Assembly (NCBI RefSeq): GCF_001676615.1
Contig: NZ_LYXZ01000006.1
Location: 62,001-126,000, forward strand
Direction: 5' to 3'
From: Labrys sp. WJW
Lineage (GTDB): Bacteria; Pseudomonadota; Alphaproteobacteria; Rhizobiales; Labraceae
DNA: 64,000 nt
Shown one piece after another: positions 47,350 through 56,163 of this stretch; within the stretch, counting starts at the first letter, position 1; each line of letters opens with the position of its first letter. A program made the translations under genes and the position numbers. Below the pieces are notes generated by a model. It worked only from the letters and a program-made list of their open reading frames with translations, was not told where the DNA came from and made no database searches.

Positions 47350-47820
47350 ATGATAGCCGATGCAACCCCTGTGGCGCCGAAGCCGCGCCCGGTTCTGAGC
47401 TTCCTCATCCACCTCGCCTTCAGCCTCATCGGCATCGCCCTCGCTTCGCTCACTGCGGCCCTGACCTATATCGGTGCGATGATGGTTCGATCCGACACCG
47501 GCCTCGCAGACGCCGGTGATATCCCGAAGCTGATCGGTTTCCTGACCTATATGACCGTGTTGCTCGCGGGCCTGCCGGCGCTTCTGACCCGTACCCTCCT
47601 GCATTTGCTCGGCTGGCAGGCACCCTGGCTTTATATGGCGGCCGCCGCGATCGTTGCGGCCGTCAGCTCGGTCTATCTGATGTTCGGCACCGAGTGGATT
47701 TCCAATGGGAGCACCGAATTGGCCCGGCTAGCCTGCGGCTTCGGCTTGATGGGCGCTCTCTGCGGCCTGGTGTTCTGGCTGGTGGCAGTGCGGCTACCGG
47801 CCCGCTTTCTGAGGCAATAG
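47350..47820 (+). CDS. Small integral membrane protein, paralogue A
   Basis: 156 residues with four hydrophobic segments. Close in pattern to the protein at 56164-56661: LAFSLIGIALASLTAALTYIG against LAFSLLGIALASLMAASVYVG, and a shared CGLVFWLVAV near the C-terminus. I do not recognise the family. Follows the SRPBCC gene by 22 bp and probably shares its transcript. Confidence 0.7.
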   Translation: MIADATPVAPKPRPVLSFLIHLAFSLIGIALASLTAALTYIGAMMVRSDTGLADAGDIPKLIGFLTYMTVLLAGLPALLTRTLLHLLGWQAPWLYMAAAAIVAAVSSVYLMFGTEWISNGSTELARLACGFGLMGALCGLVFWLVAVRLPARFLRQ

Positions 47821-47936
47821 GTCTTTTTCGGCCGAAACGGCATCCCATCCTTTCACCAGTGCCGTGGGACATTCGTTATTGCCTCATGGCGGTGGAAAAG
47901 CACCCGCGATTCACTCCCATGACTTCCTGGGCAAGC

Positions 47937-50900
47937 CTACCACCTGTAACGCAGCCCCGCGGTCCCCTTGAGGGTGTAGTTGTCGCCACCCTTGCCGGAT
48001 AGCGCCATGGCATAGCTTGCCTCGCCATAGGCACTCCAGTTCTTGTTCCAGGCATAGGTCGCTCCGGCGCCGACCTCGCCCCACAGGCGGCGATTGCTCT
48101 GCACCAGCGAGGCGCCGGAGACCTTCACGCTCCTGCCCTTCAGGAACTCGTAAGTGAGGTTGGCGATGCCGTAGAACTGCAGGCGCGCCGTCTGGCCATT
48201 GGCATCCTGCCAGCTCGACAAATGTTCCAGCCGGATGCCGGCGCGGCCCTGGAGGCTGTCGCCCCGGCCGAGCGCAATGCGGTTGCCCAGATTGTCGGTG
48301 AAGCTGGAGAAGTCGACATGGGTCCAGGCGAGCTGGGCCTGCGGCACCACCGCCCAGCCCGAGCCAAGCTCATAGCGTTTGCCGACCTCCAGGCTCGCCG
48401 CGGTCGACCAGCCCTGGTTGCGGCCGTTCTTGTTCGACAGGCTCGAATCGTACCAGGTGAACTGGCCGATGGCGTCGGCATAGAGACCGTCATGGCCGAG
48501 CCAGGTCAAATTGGCGCCGATGCCATAGCCCTGGGTAGTGATTCGGCCCTTGGCCCGGGCCGCTCCCGTCGCCGGGTCGTTGCTCACATCGATGCGGGCT
48601 GTCGAGGTGCCGATGATGGCATAGGCGCCGATGGTGAGATCGCCCGCCGCGGTCTCCCTGGCCACGCCTTCATAGCCGGCCTGCAGGAAGCCGATGCTCT
48701 GATTATAGGCCGAGCCCGTCCTGGGCGCGAAGGAGGAATATTGCCCCCCCATCCGCCCCCAGGCACCCTGGCCGATCAGCGCTGGCCCGCCCTTGGCATA
48801 GGCCATGGCTCCGGCGGGCGGCAGATTGGCCGCGACCGCGGCCGTGCCATCGGGCCAGATGCGATTGCCGGTGCGCTGCTGCAGGGTGCCGAGCGTCGCC
48901 TGCGCGAAGTTCGACAGCACGTCCGCATAGGGCAGGGCCGTCTGGCTGTTGGGCGACAATTTGCCGGTCGAGCGCAGATACCAGTTCTGGTTGCCGGCAT
49001 CGTCGCCCACGCCGCCGAGATAGAGGTTGTAGTCATAGGCACCCGCCGCCACGGCAGCGCCGAGGCTGAAGGCACCGGCCTGCGAAGTGCCGCCGACATG
49101 GATCACCTCGATGCCATTGGCGGTGGTCGCCGCACCGGGACCGCCGCTGTTGCGGATATTGAGCGTTGTCGTCCCAGAGACATCGCCGTCGACGATCAGC
49201 TTGTCGGTCGGCGCATTGTCCGAGGCCAGATAGGTGTTGAGCTCGAGCGTGCCGCCATTGCCGACATAGTCGCCCGTTACCGTAAAGGTGTTTCCCGTGT
49301 TGGTATTGTTGGCGTTGAGGTCGATGGTGCCAGCATTGGCGATGCTACCGGAGACGGTAACAGCCTGGATGCCTGCTGCCGATGTCACTGTGCCGCCACC
49401 CTTGACGTCGAGCATCTCGGTGGCGAGGTCGCCGGTAAGGTTGAGCGCGCCACCCGAGCGCACATTGACCTTCTCCCAATTGGCGATCTGAATATTGTCG
49501 GGCATTCCAGTGGAGATCGAAGACCCCGTGATGGCGCGGTCGAGGTTCAGTGTGTCGATCATGCCGTCACTGCTTGACACGTTGTCGCCACCGTCGAGGG
49601 CGGTGAGGGCGGAAATATCCGCGCCGCCGGCGATGTTGACGGTATCGCTGCCATTGCCGAGCCTGATCGCTCCTAAGACCTTCGAGCCGCTCTGCAAAGT
49701 GGCGGTTGCATTGCCGTCGGTATCCTGGACACCGAGGCCGGAGGAAGCCGAGACATCGGAGCCGGCCTGAAGGTTGATCGCAACGGTGGAACCGGTGATG
49801 GTATTCGTCTGCACGCCGGCGCCCGAACCGCCTGTGACCAGGGCGGCGACATTCAAGGTCGTCGTTCCCGTGCCGTAATTGGTGGCACCGATACCGTCGG
49901 CGGCGCCCTTGATCTCGCCCGCCGTCTGCTCGACCTTCAAGTCCGTGCCATAATTGGTCGCGGAGACACCGCTGCCTGAAGTACCGGTCACCGCGCCGGC
50001 CGTCGTGATTGTTGTCGCACCCGTGCCGACATTGGTTGCGTTGACGCCGTCGCTGGAGCCGGAAATCTTGCCCGCCGTCTGTTCTATCTTCAGATCCGTG
50101 CCGTAGCTATAGGCCAGGACGCCGGCTCCGGAGGACCCCGTCACCGTACCAGCCGTCGTCACGGATGCCGTGCCCATACCCCCATTTTCGGCGTTGATGC
50201 CGTTGGTGCCGCCCGAAATCTCGCCGGCGGTCTGCTTCACCGTCAGATCGGTGCCGGTATTCGAGGCGTAGACACCATTTTCGGAGGAACCGGTCACCGT
50301 GCCTGCCGTGGTGACGGCGGTGAAGCCCTGGCCGCCATTGGTGGCCTTGATGCCGGTACCACCGCCCGTAATCGACCCCGCTGTCTGCTCTACCGTGAGA
50401 TTCTGCCCATAATTGGTCGCCAGGACACCGGTACCGTTTGCGGCCGAAGCGCTGACCGTGCCCACCGTGATGACGGCGGTCGAGCCCGTGCCGGTATTGG
50501 TTGCGCTGATGCCGCTGGAGACCCCCGATATCTTGCCGGCCGTCTGCTCGACCTTCAGATCCTTGCCGCTATTGGTGGCAAGGACACCGATTCCGGCAGT
50601 ACCGGTCACCGTCCCGGCCGTCGTAACGGTGGTCGACCCCTTGCCGACGTTGGTGGCGCGGATGCCAAAAGTGGATCCCGAGATTGATCCAGCCGTCTGG
50701 GTTACCGTTACATTGCCGGTGGAGGCGTTGTTGACGATCGAGGCTACCACGCCCGCGCTCTGCGGTGCGAAGGTCCCGGCAACCGTGCCGGCCGTCGTCA
50801 CATCGACCGAGCCCAGGCCGTAATGCTGGGCAAGAATGCCGGCATCGCCGCCGCTGATGCTGCCAGCCGTCTGGTTGACGGTGACAGTGCTGGTGGACTG

Positions 50901-51728
50901 CGCATTCCATGCGGAGGCATAGACAGCCGCGTAAGAAAAGTAGCCGCTGTTGGTTGCCCCCGTCGATGTGATCGTTCCAGCCGTCGTGACCGTTGTCGCG
51001 CCCAATCCGTAATTCTCGATCCGTATGCCGCTCATCATGGCGGAAATAGTGCCGCCGGTCTGGTTGATGGTGGCATTGCCCGTGCCGGCAGAATTGCCGT
51101 AGACGGCATAGACTCCGAAGGACTGGAAATTATCCATCGAACCGTTCACCGTTCCGGCCGTGGTGATGGTCATTGCCCCCGTGCCGCTTTGGAAGGCATT
51201 GATGCCGTACATGAGGCCCGCGATGGTTCCGGCGGTCTGGTTGATCGTCAGGTCCGTGCTGCCGGCATTGTTCCGTGCGTTCACCCCGGCAGTGTAGGGG
51301 TTGGAATTGTAGACCAGGCTCGTGGCGGATCCGGCCGATGTGATGGTCATGGCACCGGGGCCGTTATTTGTCGCGGCGACGGCATCCCAGCCCGTTCCGG
51401 TGACAACGAACGTCGAGTCCAGCGATAGGGAGGTAAGCGGCGTGTCCGTGATATTCAGGCTGCCCATATTGCCCGAGCAGGCATAGGCATTGGGGCCGGC
51501 AGTGCAGGCGGCCCATGCGCGGTCGGCATTTCTGATCAGGGCGCCAGGCAGCATTACCGGCGCTGCGATGAGGCCGGCGGCCAGCGCGGATGTCGAAATG
51601 GAGGAAAGCGAGGTGCGGAACACGAACGGGGCAAGCAATCGGCTCGCGGTGGTCCTGATCGGCTGGTGCCTTTGTCCTGCAGAGGATTTGTTCCGAGAGC
51701 CGAAGGAATTCTTGCGTCGTTTTGTCAT
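47937..51728 (-). CDS. Type Va autotransporter with nine-unit repeat passenger
   Basis: 1263 residues from the ATG at 51728 (an in-frame ATG at 51806 would translate through two operator-like palindromes). N-terminus: basic and extended signal peptide (about residues 30-75). The passenger contains nine repeats of about 51-60 residues marked by QTAG/QTGG + ISG and TTAGTVTG (about 49.86-51.26 kb); the last five are regular at 51 residues. An intermediate beta-helix-like region follows, then a C-terminal autotransporter beta-barrel of about 270 residues from IGQGAWGRMGGQYSSF ending in LRYRW. Likely a surface adhesin. It lies head-on to replication from the nearby origin, monocistronic. Confidence 0.85.
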   Translation of the reverse strand: MTKRRKNSFGSRNKSSAGQRHQPIRTTASRLLAPFVFRTSLSSISTSALAAGLIAAPVMLPGALIRNADRAWAACTAGPNAYACSGNMGSLNITDTPLTSLSLDSTFVVTGTGWDAVAATNNGPGAMTITSAGSATSLVYNSNPYTAGVNARNNAGSTDLTINQTAGTIAGLMYGINAFQSGTGAMTITTAGTVNGSMDNFQSFGVYAVYGNSAGTGNATINQTGGTISAMMSGIRIENYGLGATTVTTAGTITSTGATNSGYFSYAAVYASAWNAQSTSTVTVNQTAGSISGGDAGILAQHYGLGSVDVTTAGTVAGTFAPQSAGVVASIVNNASTGNVTVTQTAGSISGSTFGIRATNVGKGSTTVTTAGTVTGTAGIGVLATNSGKDLKVEQTAGKISGVSSGISATNTGTGSTAVITVGTVSASAANGTGVLATNYGQNLTVEQTAGSITGGGTGIKATNGGQGFTAVTTAGTVTGSSENGVYASNTGTDLTVKQTAGEISGGTNGINAENGGMGTASVTTAGTVTGSSGAGVLAYSYGTDLKIEQTAGKISGSSDGVNATNVGTGATTITTAGAVTGTSGSGVSATNYGTDLKVEQTAGEIKGAADGIGATNYGTGTTTLNVAALVTGGSGAGVQTNTITGSTVAINLQAGSDVSASSGLGVQDTDGNATATLQSGSKVLGAIRLGNGSDTVNIAGGADISALTALDGGDNVSSSDGMIDTLNLDRAITGSSISTGMPDNIQIANWEKVNVRSGGALNLTGDLATEMLDVKGGGTVTSAAGIQAVTVSGSIANAGTIDLNANNTNTGNTFTVTGDYVGNGGTLELNTYLASDNAPTDKLIVDGDVSGTTTLNIRNSGGPGAATTANGIEVIHVGGTSQAGAFSLGAAVAAGAYDYNLYLGGVGDDAGNQNWYLRSTGKLSPNSQTALPYADVLSNFAQATLGTLQQRTGNRIWPDGTAAVAANLPPAGAMAYAKGGPALIGQGAWGRMGGQYSSFAPRTGSAYNQSIGFLQAGYEGVARETAAGDLTIGAYAIIGTSTARIDVSNDPATGAARAKGRITTQGYGIGANLTWLGHDGLYADAIGQFTWYDSSLSNKNGRNQGWSTAASLEVGKRYELGSGWAVVPQAQLAWTHVDFSSFTDNLGNRIALGRGDSLQGRAGIRLEHLSSWQDANGQTARLQFYGIANLTYEFLKGRSVKVSGASLVQSNRRLWGEVGAGATYAWNKNWSAYGEASYAMALSGKGGDNYTLKGTAGLRYRW
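49860..51260 (-). repeat. Tandem repeat array in the autotransporter passenger
   Basis: Nine consecutive degenerate units each encoding a Q-T-(A/G)-G-x-I-x-(G/A) turn followed by a TTAG-V strand; about 153 bp per unit in the last five. Variation in copy number would alter passenger length. Confidence 0.8.
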
Positions 51729-51749
51729 TTTTCTTGCTTTGACCGATTG

Positions 51750-51763
51750 GTGCGATAGCGCAC
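51750..51763. promoter_or_regulatory. Autotransporter operator, site 1
   Basis: GTGCG-ATAG-CGCAC, an arm-perfect dyad 22 bp upstream of the autotransporter start codon. Confidence 0.6.
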
Positions 51764-51790
51764 ATATCGAGGCCGGCGACGCAGGGCGAT

Positions 51791-51804
51791 GTGCGATTTC
51801 GCAC
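51791..51804. promoter_or_regulatory. Autotransporter operator, site 2
   Basis: GTGCG-ATTT-CGCAC, extended to TGTGCGATTTCGCACA. Same arms as site 1, starting 41 bp away, about four helical turns. Confidence 0.65.
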
Positions 51805-52256
51805 ACTCAAAAGCATTATGTCGTTGATTCCAGAGGTATTTTGCCCACGCTTTGCGTGGCGAGACCGTCCGTGGCCTGCGGGGCGTGAGTTGCCCTCCAG
51901 ACCGATGGAGGGGCGGCATGTAGCCTTAATTTCTTCAGCGAAATCAGAAGATTAAATCCTCTGCTGCTGCTGGAGCCGGTGTTGAGCGATCGGCCTGGTG
52001 GCAGAAACTTCACCCGGTCTTTGACGGCTATTGCGAGCCGAAAGGCTAAGCCAAAATCAGTATTTGCTGCCAGACCATCGCTGTTTCACGCGGACGGCCT
52101 GCATCAAACCGTGTCTTCGAAACCTGAGACGATATCCTCCACATACTGCCTCGCCTCAGCGGAGTGACGAGGCCGGCTCCAGTCGGACGGCGTTCGTCAC
52201 CCTCCTGCATCGTGACAAAAGCCGCGGGCGCTTGCGTTCCGCCGCGAAAAGCCTAT

Positions 52257-52280
52257 CTTGTTGAACGAGTGTACAACAAG
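52257..52280. promoter_or_regulatory. TetR-type operator in front of flavoenzyme gene
   Basis: 24-bp palindrome CTTGTTG-N10-CAACAAG with further inner symmetry (AC/GT). It ends 13 bp before the flavoenzyme ATG, so binding would block the leader/start region. A nearly identical site is at 55953-55976. Confidence 0.75.
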
Positions 52281-52293
52281 AGATCGACCCGCG

Positions 52294-54351
52294 ATGGCCC
52301 GCAATCCGCGATATGACATTCTGTTCGAGCCGGTACGGATCGGTCCGGTCACCGCGCCCAACCGCTTCTACCAGACGCCCCACGCCATCGGCATGGGCTA
52401 TCTCAAGCCCGAAAGCGGTGCCAGGCTGCGCGGCATCAAGGCCGAGGGTGGTTGGGGGGTGGTGTGCACCGAATATTGCTCGATCCATCCGAGCTCCGAT
52501 GATTCTCCCTTCGGCTTTTTAACCCTGTGGGACGAGGATGACGTGCGCTCGCTCGTTCCCACGGTCGAGGCCATCCATGCCCATGGCAGCCTCGCCGGCG
52601 TGGAGCTGTGGCATGGCGGCTCCCATGCCAATAATCGCCTCACGCGCGAGCCGGTCCTGGCCCCGTCGGCCCGTCCGGCCCTGATTCCCCAGCCTGGCAG
52701 CGCGCGCGCCATGGACAAGGCCGATATCAAGGCGTTCCGGACCTGGCATCGCGACGCCGCCCTGCGGGCAAAACGTGCCGGCTTCGACATCGTCTACTGC
52801 TATGCCGGTCATGACTATCTGCCCTTCCAGTTCCTGTCGCCCCGCCTCAATCTGCGCGGCGACGAATATGGCGGCAGCCTCGCCAATCGCACCAGGCTGC
52901 TGCGGGAACTGATCGAGGACATGCACGAGGCCGTCGGCGATCGCTGCGCGGTTGCCGTGCGCCTGTCGGTCGACGAATTGCATGGGCCTCGCGGCATCAC
53001 CTCGCAAGGGGAAGGCCGGGAAATCCTCGCCATGCTGGCGGAGCTGCCGGATCTATGGGACGTCAACGTCTCCGGTTCGCTCGGCAATGACTCCCGCTCC
53101 GCCCGCTTCAGTAACGAAGGCTTCCAGGAAGAGCATGTCGCCTTCGTCAAGGCCGTTACCAGCAAGCCGGTGGTGAGCGTCGGGCGTTTCACCTCGCCCG
53201 ACAGCATGGTGAGCCAGGTCCGGCGCGGCATTCAGGATTTCATTGGTGCGGCCCGCCCCTCGATCGCCGATCCCTTCCTGCCCAGGAAGATCGACGAAGG
53301 GCGGGAGGACGAGATCCGCGAATGCATCGGCTGCAATATCTGCCGCTCGGCCAACAACGAGGCCGTGCCGCTGCGCTGCACGCAAAATCCCACCATCGGC
53401 GAGGAATGGCGGCGTGGGTGGCATCCCGAGCGCATCGAAACGGCAGCTGCGGGGCCGTCCCGCGTGCTGGTGGTAGGAAGCGGCCCGGCGGGCCTCGAAT
53501 GCGCCCTCACGCTAGGGCGTCGCGGCCATCGCGTGATGCTGGCGGAAGCCGAACGCCGGCTCGGCGGGCGCATCAATCGCGAATCCACCCTTCCGGGGCT
53601 CGCCAGCTGGGCCCGCGTGCGCGACTACCGCCTGCATATGATCGGTAAGCTCTCCGAGATCGAGATCTTTCCCGAGAGCTCGCTGGGCGCCGAGGATATC
53701 CTGGCGCTTGAGGCCGAGCATGTCGTGCTTGCCACCGGCAGCCACTGGCGGCGCGATGGCATCGGCAGCCTTGGCGAAGAGGCGGCGGAACTCGGCACCG
53801 GCCGGATCCTCACGCCCGACGATGTCTTTGCTGGCGCCAAGGTCAGCGGGCCGGTGCTGATCTATGACGACGAGCATTATGCTGTCGGCGGTGCGCTGGC
53901 CGAGACCTTCCGCAGGCAAGGCCACGAGGTGTGGCTGGCCACCCCGGCAGCCGTGTTGTCGAGCTGGGCCGTGATGACGGACGAGCAGTTCTTCATCCAC
54001 AGGCGGCTCTTGGAGCTTGGCGTGGAACCGCTGCTTGGCCAGAAGCTGGCCAGGGCAGCGGAGGGCGTGGCAGAACTCGCCTGCACCTATACCGGCCGGA
54101 TCCGCCGGCATGATTTCGGCACCCTCGTCCTGGTCACCGGCCGCGTGGCGGAGGATGGCCTCTATCGCGAACTGGCCGACATGGCGGGGCGATGGCAGGA
54201 GGCCGGCATCCGCTCCGTCACGCGCATCGGCGATTGCCTTGCACCCTCGTCGATTGCCGATGCGGTGCATGCCGGCCATCGCTGGGCACGCGAGCTCGAC
54301 AGGCCGCCGGCCGAGATCGTGCCGCGCCGGGAACGGCCGCTGCCGGCTTGA
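52294..54351 (+). CDS. NADH:flavin oxidoreductase of the TMADH / dimethylglycine dehydrogenase (DgcA) type
   Basis: 685 residues from the ATG at 52294. An N-terminal old-yellow-enzyme FMN barrel (LFEPVRIGPVTAPNRFYQTPHAIG, ELWHGGSHANN, GGSLANRTRLLREL) is followed by a four-cysteine [4Fe-4S] site about residues 344-361 (ECIGCNICRSANNEAVPLRC) and a C-terminal FAD/NAD domain (VLVVGSGPAGLECALTLGRRG, about residue 390). This architecture is that of trimethylamine dehydrogenase, DgcA and StcD/HpbB-like demethylases. A methylated amine or betaine substrate is likely, exact one unknown. Preceded by a TetR operator and convergent with the tetR gene. Confidence 0.85.
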   Translation: MARNPRYDILFEPVRIGPVTAPNRFYQTPHAIGMGYLKPESGARLRGIKAEGGWGVVCTEYCSIHPSSDDSPFGFLTLWDEDDVRSLVPTVEAIHAHGSLAGVELWHGGSHANNRLTREPVLAPSARPALIPQPGSARAMDKADIKAFRTWHRDAALRAKRAGFDIVYCYAGHDYLPFQFLSPRLNLRGDEYGGSLANRTRLLRELIEDMHEAVGDRCAVAVRLSVDELHGPRGITSQGEGREILAMLAELPDLWDVNVSGSLGNDSRSARFSNEGFQEEHVAFVKAVTSKPVVSVGRFTSPDSMVSQVRRGIQDFIGAARPSIADPFLPRKIDEGREDEIRECIGCNICRSANNEAVPLRCTQNPTIGEEWRRGWHPERIETAAAGPSRVLVVGSGPAGLECALTLGRRGHRVMLAEAERRLGGRINRESTLPGLASWARVRDYRLHMIGKLSEIEIFPESSLGAEDILALEAEHVVLATGSHWRRDGIGSLGEEAAELGTGRILTPDDVFAGAKVSGPVLIYDDEHYAVGGALAETFRRQGHEVWLATPAAVLSSWAVMTDEQFFIHRRLLELGVEPLLGQKLARAAEGVAELACTYTGRIRRHDFGTLVLVTGRVAEDGLYRELADMAGRWQEAGIRSVTRIGDCLAPSSIADAVHAGHRWARELDRPPAEIVPRRERPLPA

Positions 54352-54362
54352 ACGTTCCGCGC

Positions 54363-55025
54363 TTATCGCAGGGGGCCGAGTGCGCTTTCGAGCAGGCCAA
54401 GGCTGGCTTCCTCGGCCTCGGCCGGTGTCACCACCTTGGCATCGAGGCACCATTCCAGCCAGAGGCCGTCGACCAGGGCGATGAAATTGCGGGCGAGCCC
54501 GGCCGCGTCGACCTGACGGCCGCGATGGGCGGCGATGGCGGCAATTTCAAGAGCCAGCTCGCCCCGATAGGCTTCGTAGAGGCGGCGATGGGCCTGGCGC
54601 AGCTTGTCGTTGACCGCGATCTCGCCCCAGAGTGCCAGCCAGACCAGGAGATTGTCGCGGGTGAAGGAGCGGGGCTGGAAATTGGAGCGCACCAGGGCAA
54701 ACAGAACGGCCTCGGGCGAGCGCTGCGCCTGATTTTCACGCTGCCGGCGGGCCTGTGCGATATGCTCGCTGACGTTTTCATAGAGCGAAGACTGGTAGAC
54801 CTCGACCAGGAGATCGTCGAGGCTGCCGAAATGATGGTTGATCAGGCCACGCGAGACCTGGGCTTCCTTGCAGATGCTGTCGATGGTGAAGGCGGCGATA
54901 CCGCCCTTGGCCAGAGCGCGTATCGCCGCCTCGATCAGCTGGCGCCGGCGGACGTCCGCAGTTTCGCGGTTGAACCGGGGCGCGCGCTTGGCGGGGCGGG
55001 ACGGTGCAGGCGAGGCTGAGGTCAA
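54363..55025 (-). CDS. TetR-family regulator (BetI-like)
   Basis: 220 residues. The N-terminal HTH is RRRQLIEAAIRALAKGGIAAFTIDSICKEAQVSRGLINHHFGSLDDLL; SRGLINHHFGS is typical of the BetI/TetR_C_6 branch. The C-terminal ligand domain (LLVWLALWGEIAVNDKLRQAHRRLYEAYRGEL, LVDGLWLEWCLDAKV) also matches BetI-like proteins. It lies in one minus-strand operon with the binding protein (36 bp apart) and converges on the flavoenzyme. The same palindrome before both units suggests that it controls both, and itself. Confidence 0.85.
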   Translation of the reverse strand: MTSASPAPSRPAKRAPRFNRETADVRRRQLIEAAIRALAKGGIAAFTIDSICKEAQVSRGLINHHFGSLDDLLVEVYQSSLYENVSEHIAQARRQRENQAQRSPEAVLFALVRSNFQPRSFTRDNLLVWLALWGEIAVNDKLRQAHRRLYEAYRGELALEIAAIAAHRGRQVDAAGLARNFIALVDGLWLEWCLDAKVVTPAEAEEASLGLLESALGPLR

Positions 55026-55061
55026 ACCGGATCGCTTTCTCCCGGCACCGGCAGGACGCCC

Positions 55062-55841
55062 TCAGTCCTTGGGCGGCGTGCCGATGTCGAAGCTAAAATA
55101 TCTCTTGGCGAGCCTGTCGAACTCACCGCTTTTGTAGACGGCAGTGATGCCTGCATCGAGCCTGGCCTTCAAGTCGATATCGCTCTTGCGCAGGCCGCCG
55201 GCGATGCCCGCCTCGAAAATCGGGTCCCTGGGCACGTTCTTGACCTCGCAGCATTCGCCGTCCTTGCCCTTGAGAAAATCGGCCAGCGCGATGCTGTCGG
55301 CCAGGCCGAGATCGAGCCGCCCGGCGACGAGATCGGCATTGGCGGCATCCTGGGTCGAGTAGGTCTTCACGGTGGCTTCGGGATAGGCGCGAGCGATATA
55401 ATCGGCATAGACCGTGCTCGTCTGCACGCCGACAGTCTTGCCCTTCAGTCCGCCGGGCGAGAAGTCGAAGCTGTCGCCCTTGGCGCCGACGAAGTGGGCC
55501 GGGGTGGTATAATAAGGGATGGTGAAGGCGATTTGCTGGGAGCGTTCCGGCGTGATGCCCATCGAGGCCCAGATCACGTCGATCTTGTTTGAATTGAGCG
55601 CCGGGATGATGCCGTCCCAGGCGGTCTGGACGATCTCGCAATCGAGCTTGGCGGCTTTGCAGACGGCCTTGGCGAGATCGACTTCGAAGCCGGCCCATTG
55701 CCCCTCAGCATCCTTGGCCGCGAAGGGCGGATAGGGTTCGGCGGCGAGGCTGACGCGGGTCGGCGCGGCCTCGGCCCCGGTGATGGCGACGTAGAGCAGG
55801 GCGGCGGCGGCGATACAACGCGTCCCGATGTGAAGAGGCAT
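55062..55841 (-). CDS. Orphan ABC substrate-binding protein, family 3 (amino-acid type)
   Basis: 259 residues from the ATG at 55841. Signal peptide (LHIGTRCIAAAALLYVAITGAEA), then the SBP_bac_3 fold (VSLAAEPYPPFAAKDAEGQWAGFEVDLAKAVCKAAKL, IDVIWASMGITPERSQQIAFTIPYY, GKTVGVQTSTVYADYI). Resembles lysine/arginine/ornithine-type binding proteins. No permease or ATPase gene is adjacent, so it must share another transporter or serve as a sensor. In the operon with tetR; operator 112 bp upstream. Confidence 0.85.
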   Translation of the reverse strand: MPLHIGTRCIAAAALLYVAITGAEAAPTRVSLAAEPYPPFAAKDAEGQWAGFEVDLAKAVCKAAKLDCEIVQTAWDGIIPALNSNKIDVIWASMGITPERSQQIAFTIPYYTTPAHFVGAKGDSFDFSPGGLKGKTVGVQTSTVYADYIARAYPEATVKTYSTQDAANADLVAGRLDLGLADSIALADFLKGKDGECCEVKNVPRDPIFEAGIAGGLRKSDIDLKARLDAGITAVYKSGEFDRLAKRYFSFDIGTPPKD

Positions 55842-56163
55842 GGTGTCTTTCCGTTCTCTCTGGCTGCACAGGCATGACCGCGGAGGATCGGATGATCGGC
55901 AAGTATGGACGTTCCCGGTGCCGAGCATCCTTCGACGCGGCTGCTGTTCTTTCTTGTTGAACAAATGTACAACAAGAGAAGTGAGGATGCAATGCTCCTG
56001 ACGGCCGGCATGAATGCAGCTGGAGAGGGGCATCGGGCGAGATGCCGGCAGGGCGCGATTTTGCTGTGAATTCGCGGGAGCCTCACGGCGACGGAGGCGC
56101 CTCATTCATCCGCAGCTTGGCATAGAATGGGAGCCTTGATCGGCCAATGCGAGCGGAGTGTGA
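55842..56163. other. Promoter gap of the binding-protein/tetR operon
   Basis: 322 bp with the second TetR-type operator (55953-55976). The remainder (56000-56163) lies upstream of the plus-strand membrane protein gene and shows no other clear element. Confidence 0.6.
55953..55976. promoter_or_regulatory. TetR-type operator in front of binding-protein/tetR operon
   Basis: CTTGTTG-N10-CAACAAG, differing from the flavoenzyme copy only at central positions (AAA for GAG). Confidence 0.75.

Larger units (their letters stand above)
51729..52293. other. Regulatory gap between autotransporter and flavoenzyme genes
   Basis: 565-bp divergent intergenic region. On the left it holds two GTGCG-N4-CGCAC palindromes (51750-51763, 51791-51804). 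On the right is the TetR-type palindrome (52257-52280) next to the flavoenzyme start. The middle (51850-52250) shows nothing I can name. Confidence 0.65.

Noticed and set aside
49860-51260. Regular repeats resembling a CRISPR array
   Set aside because: The period is about 153 bp and codes for a continuous beta-solenoid passenger in frame; there are no short identical repeats with unique spacers and no cas genes.
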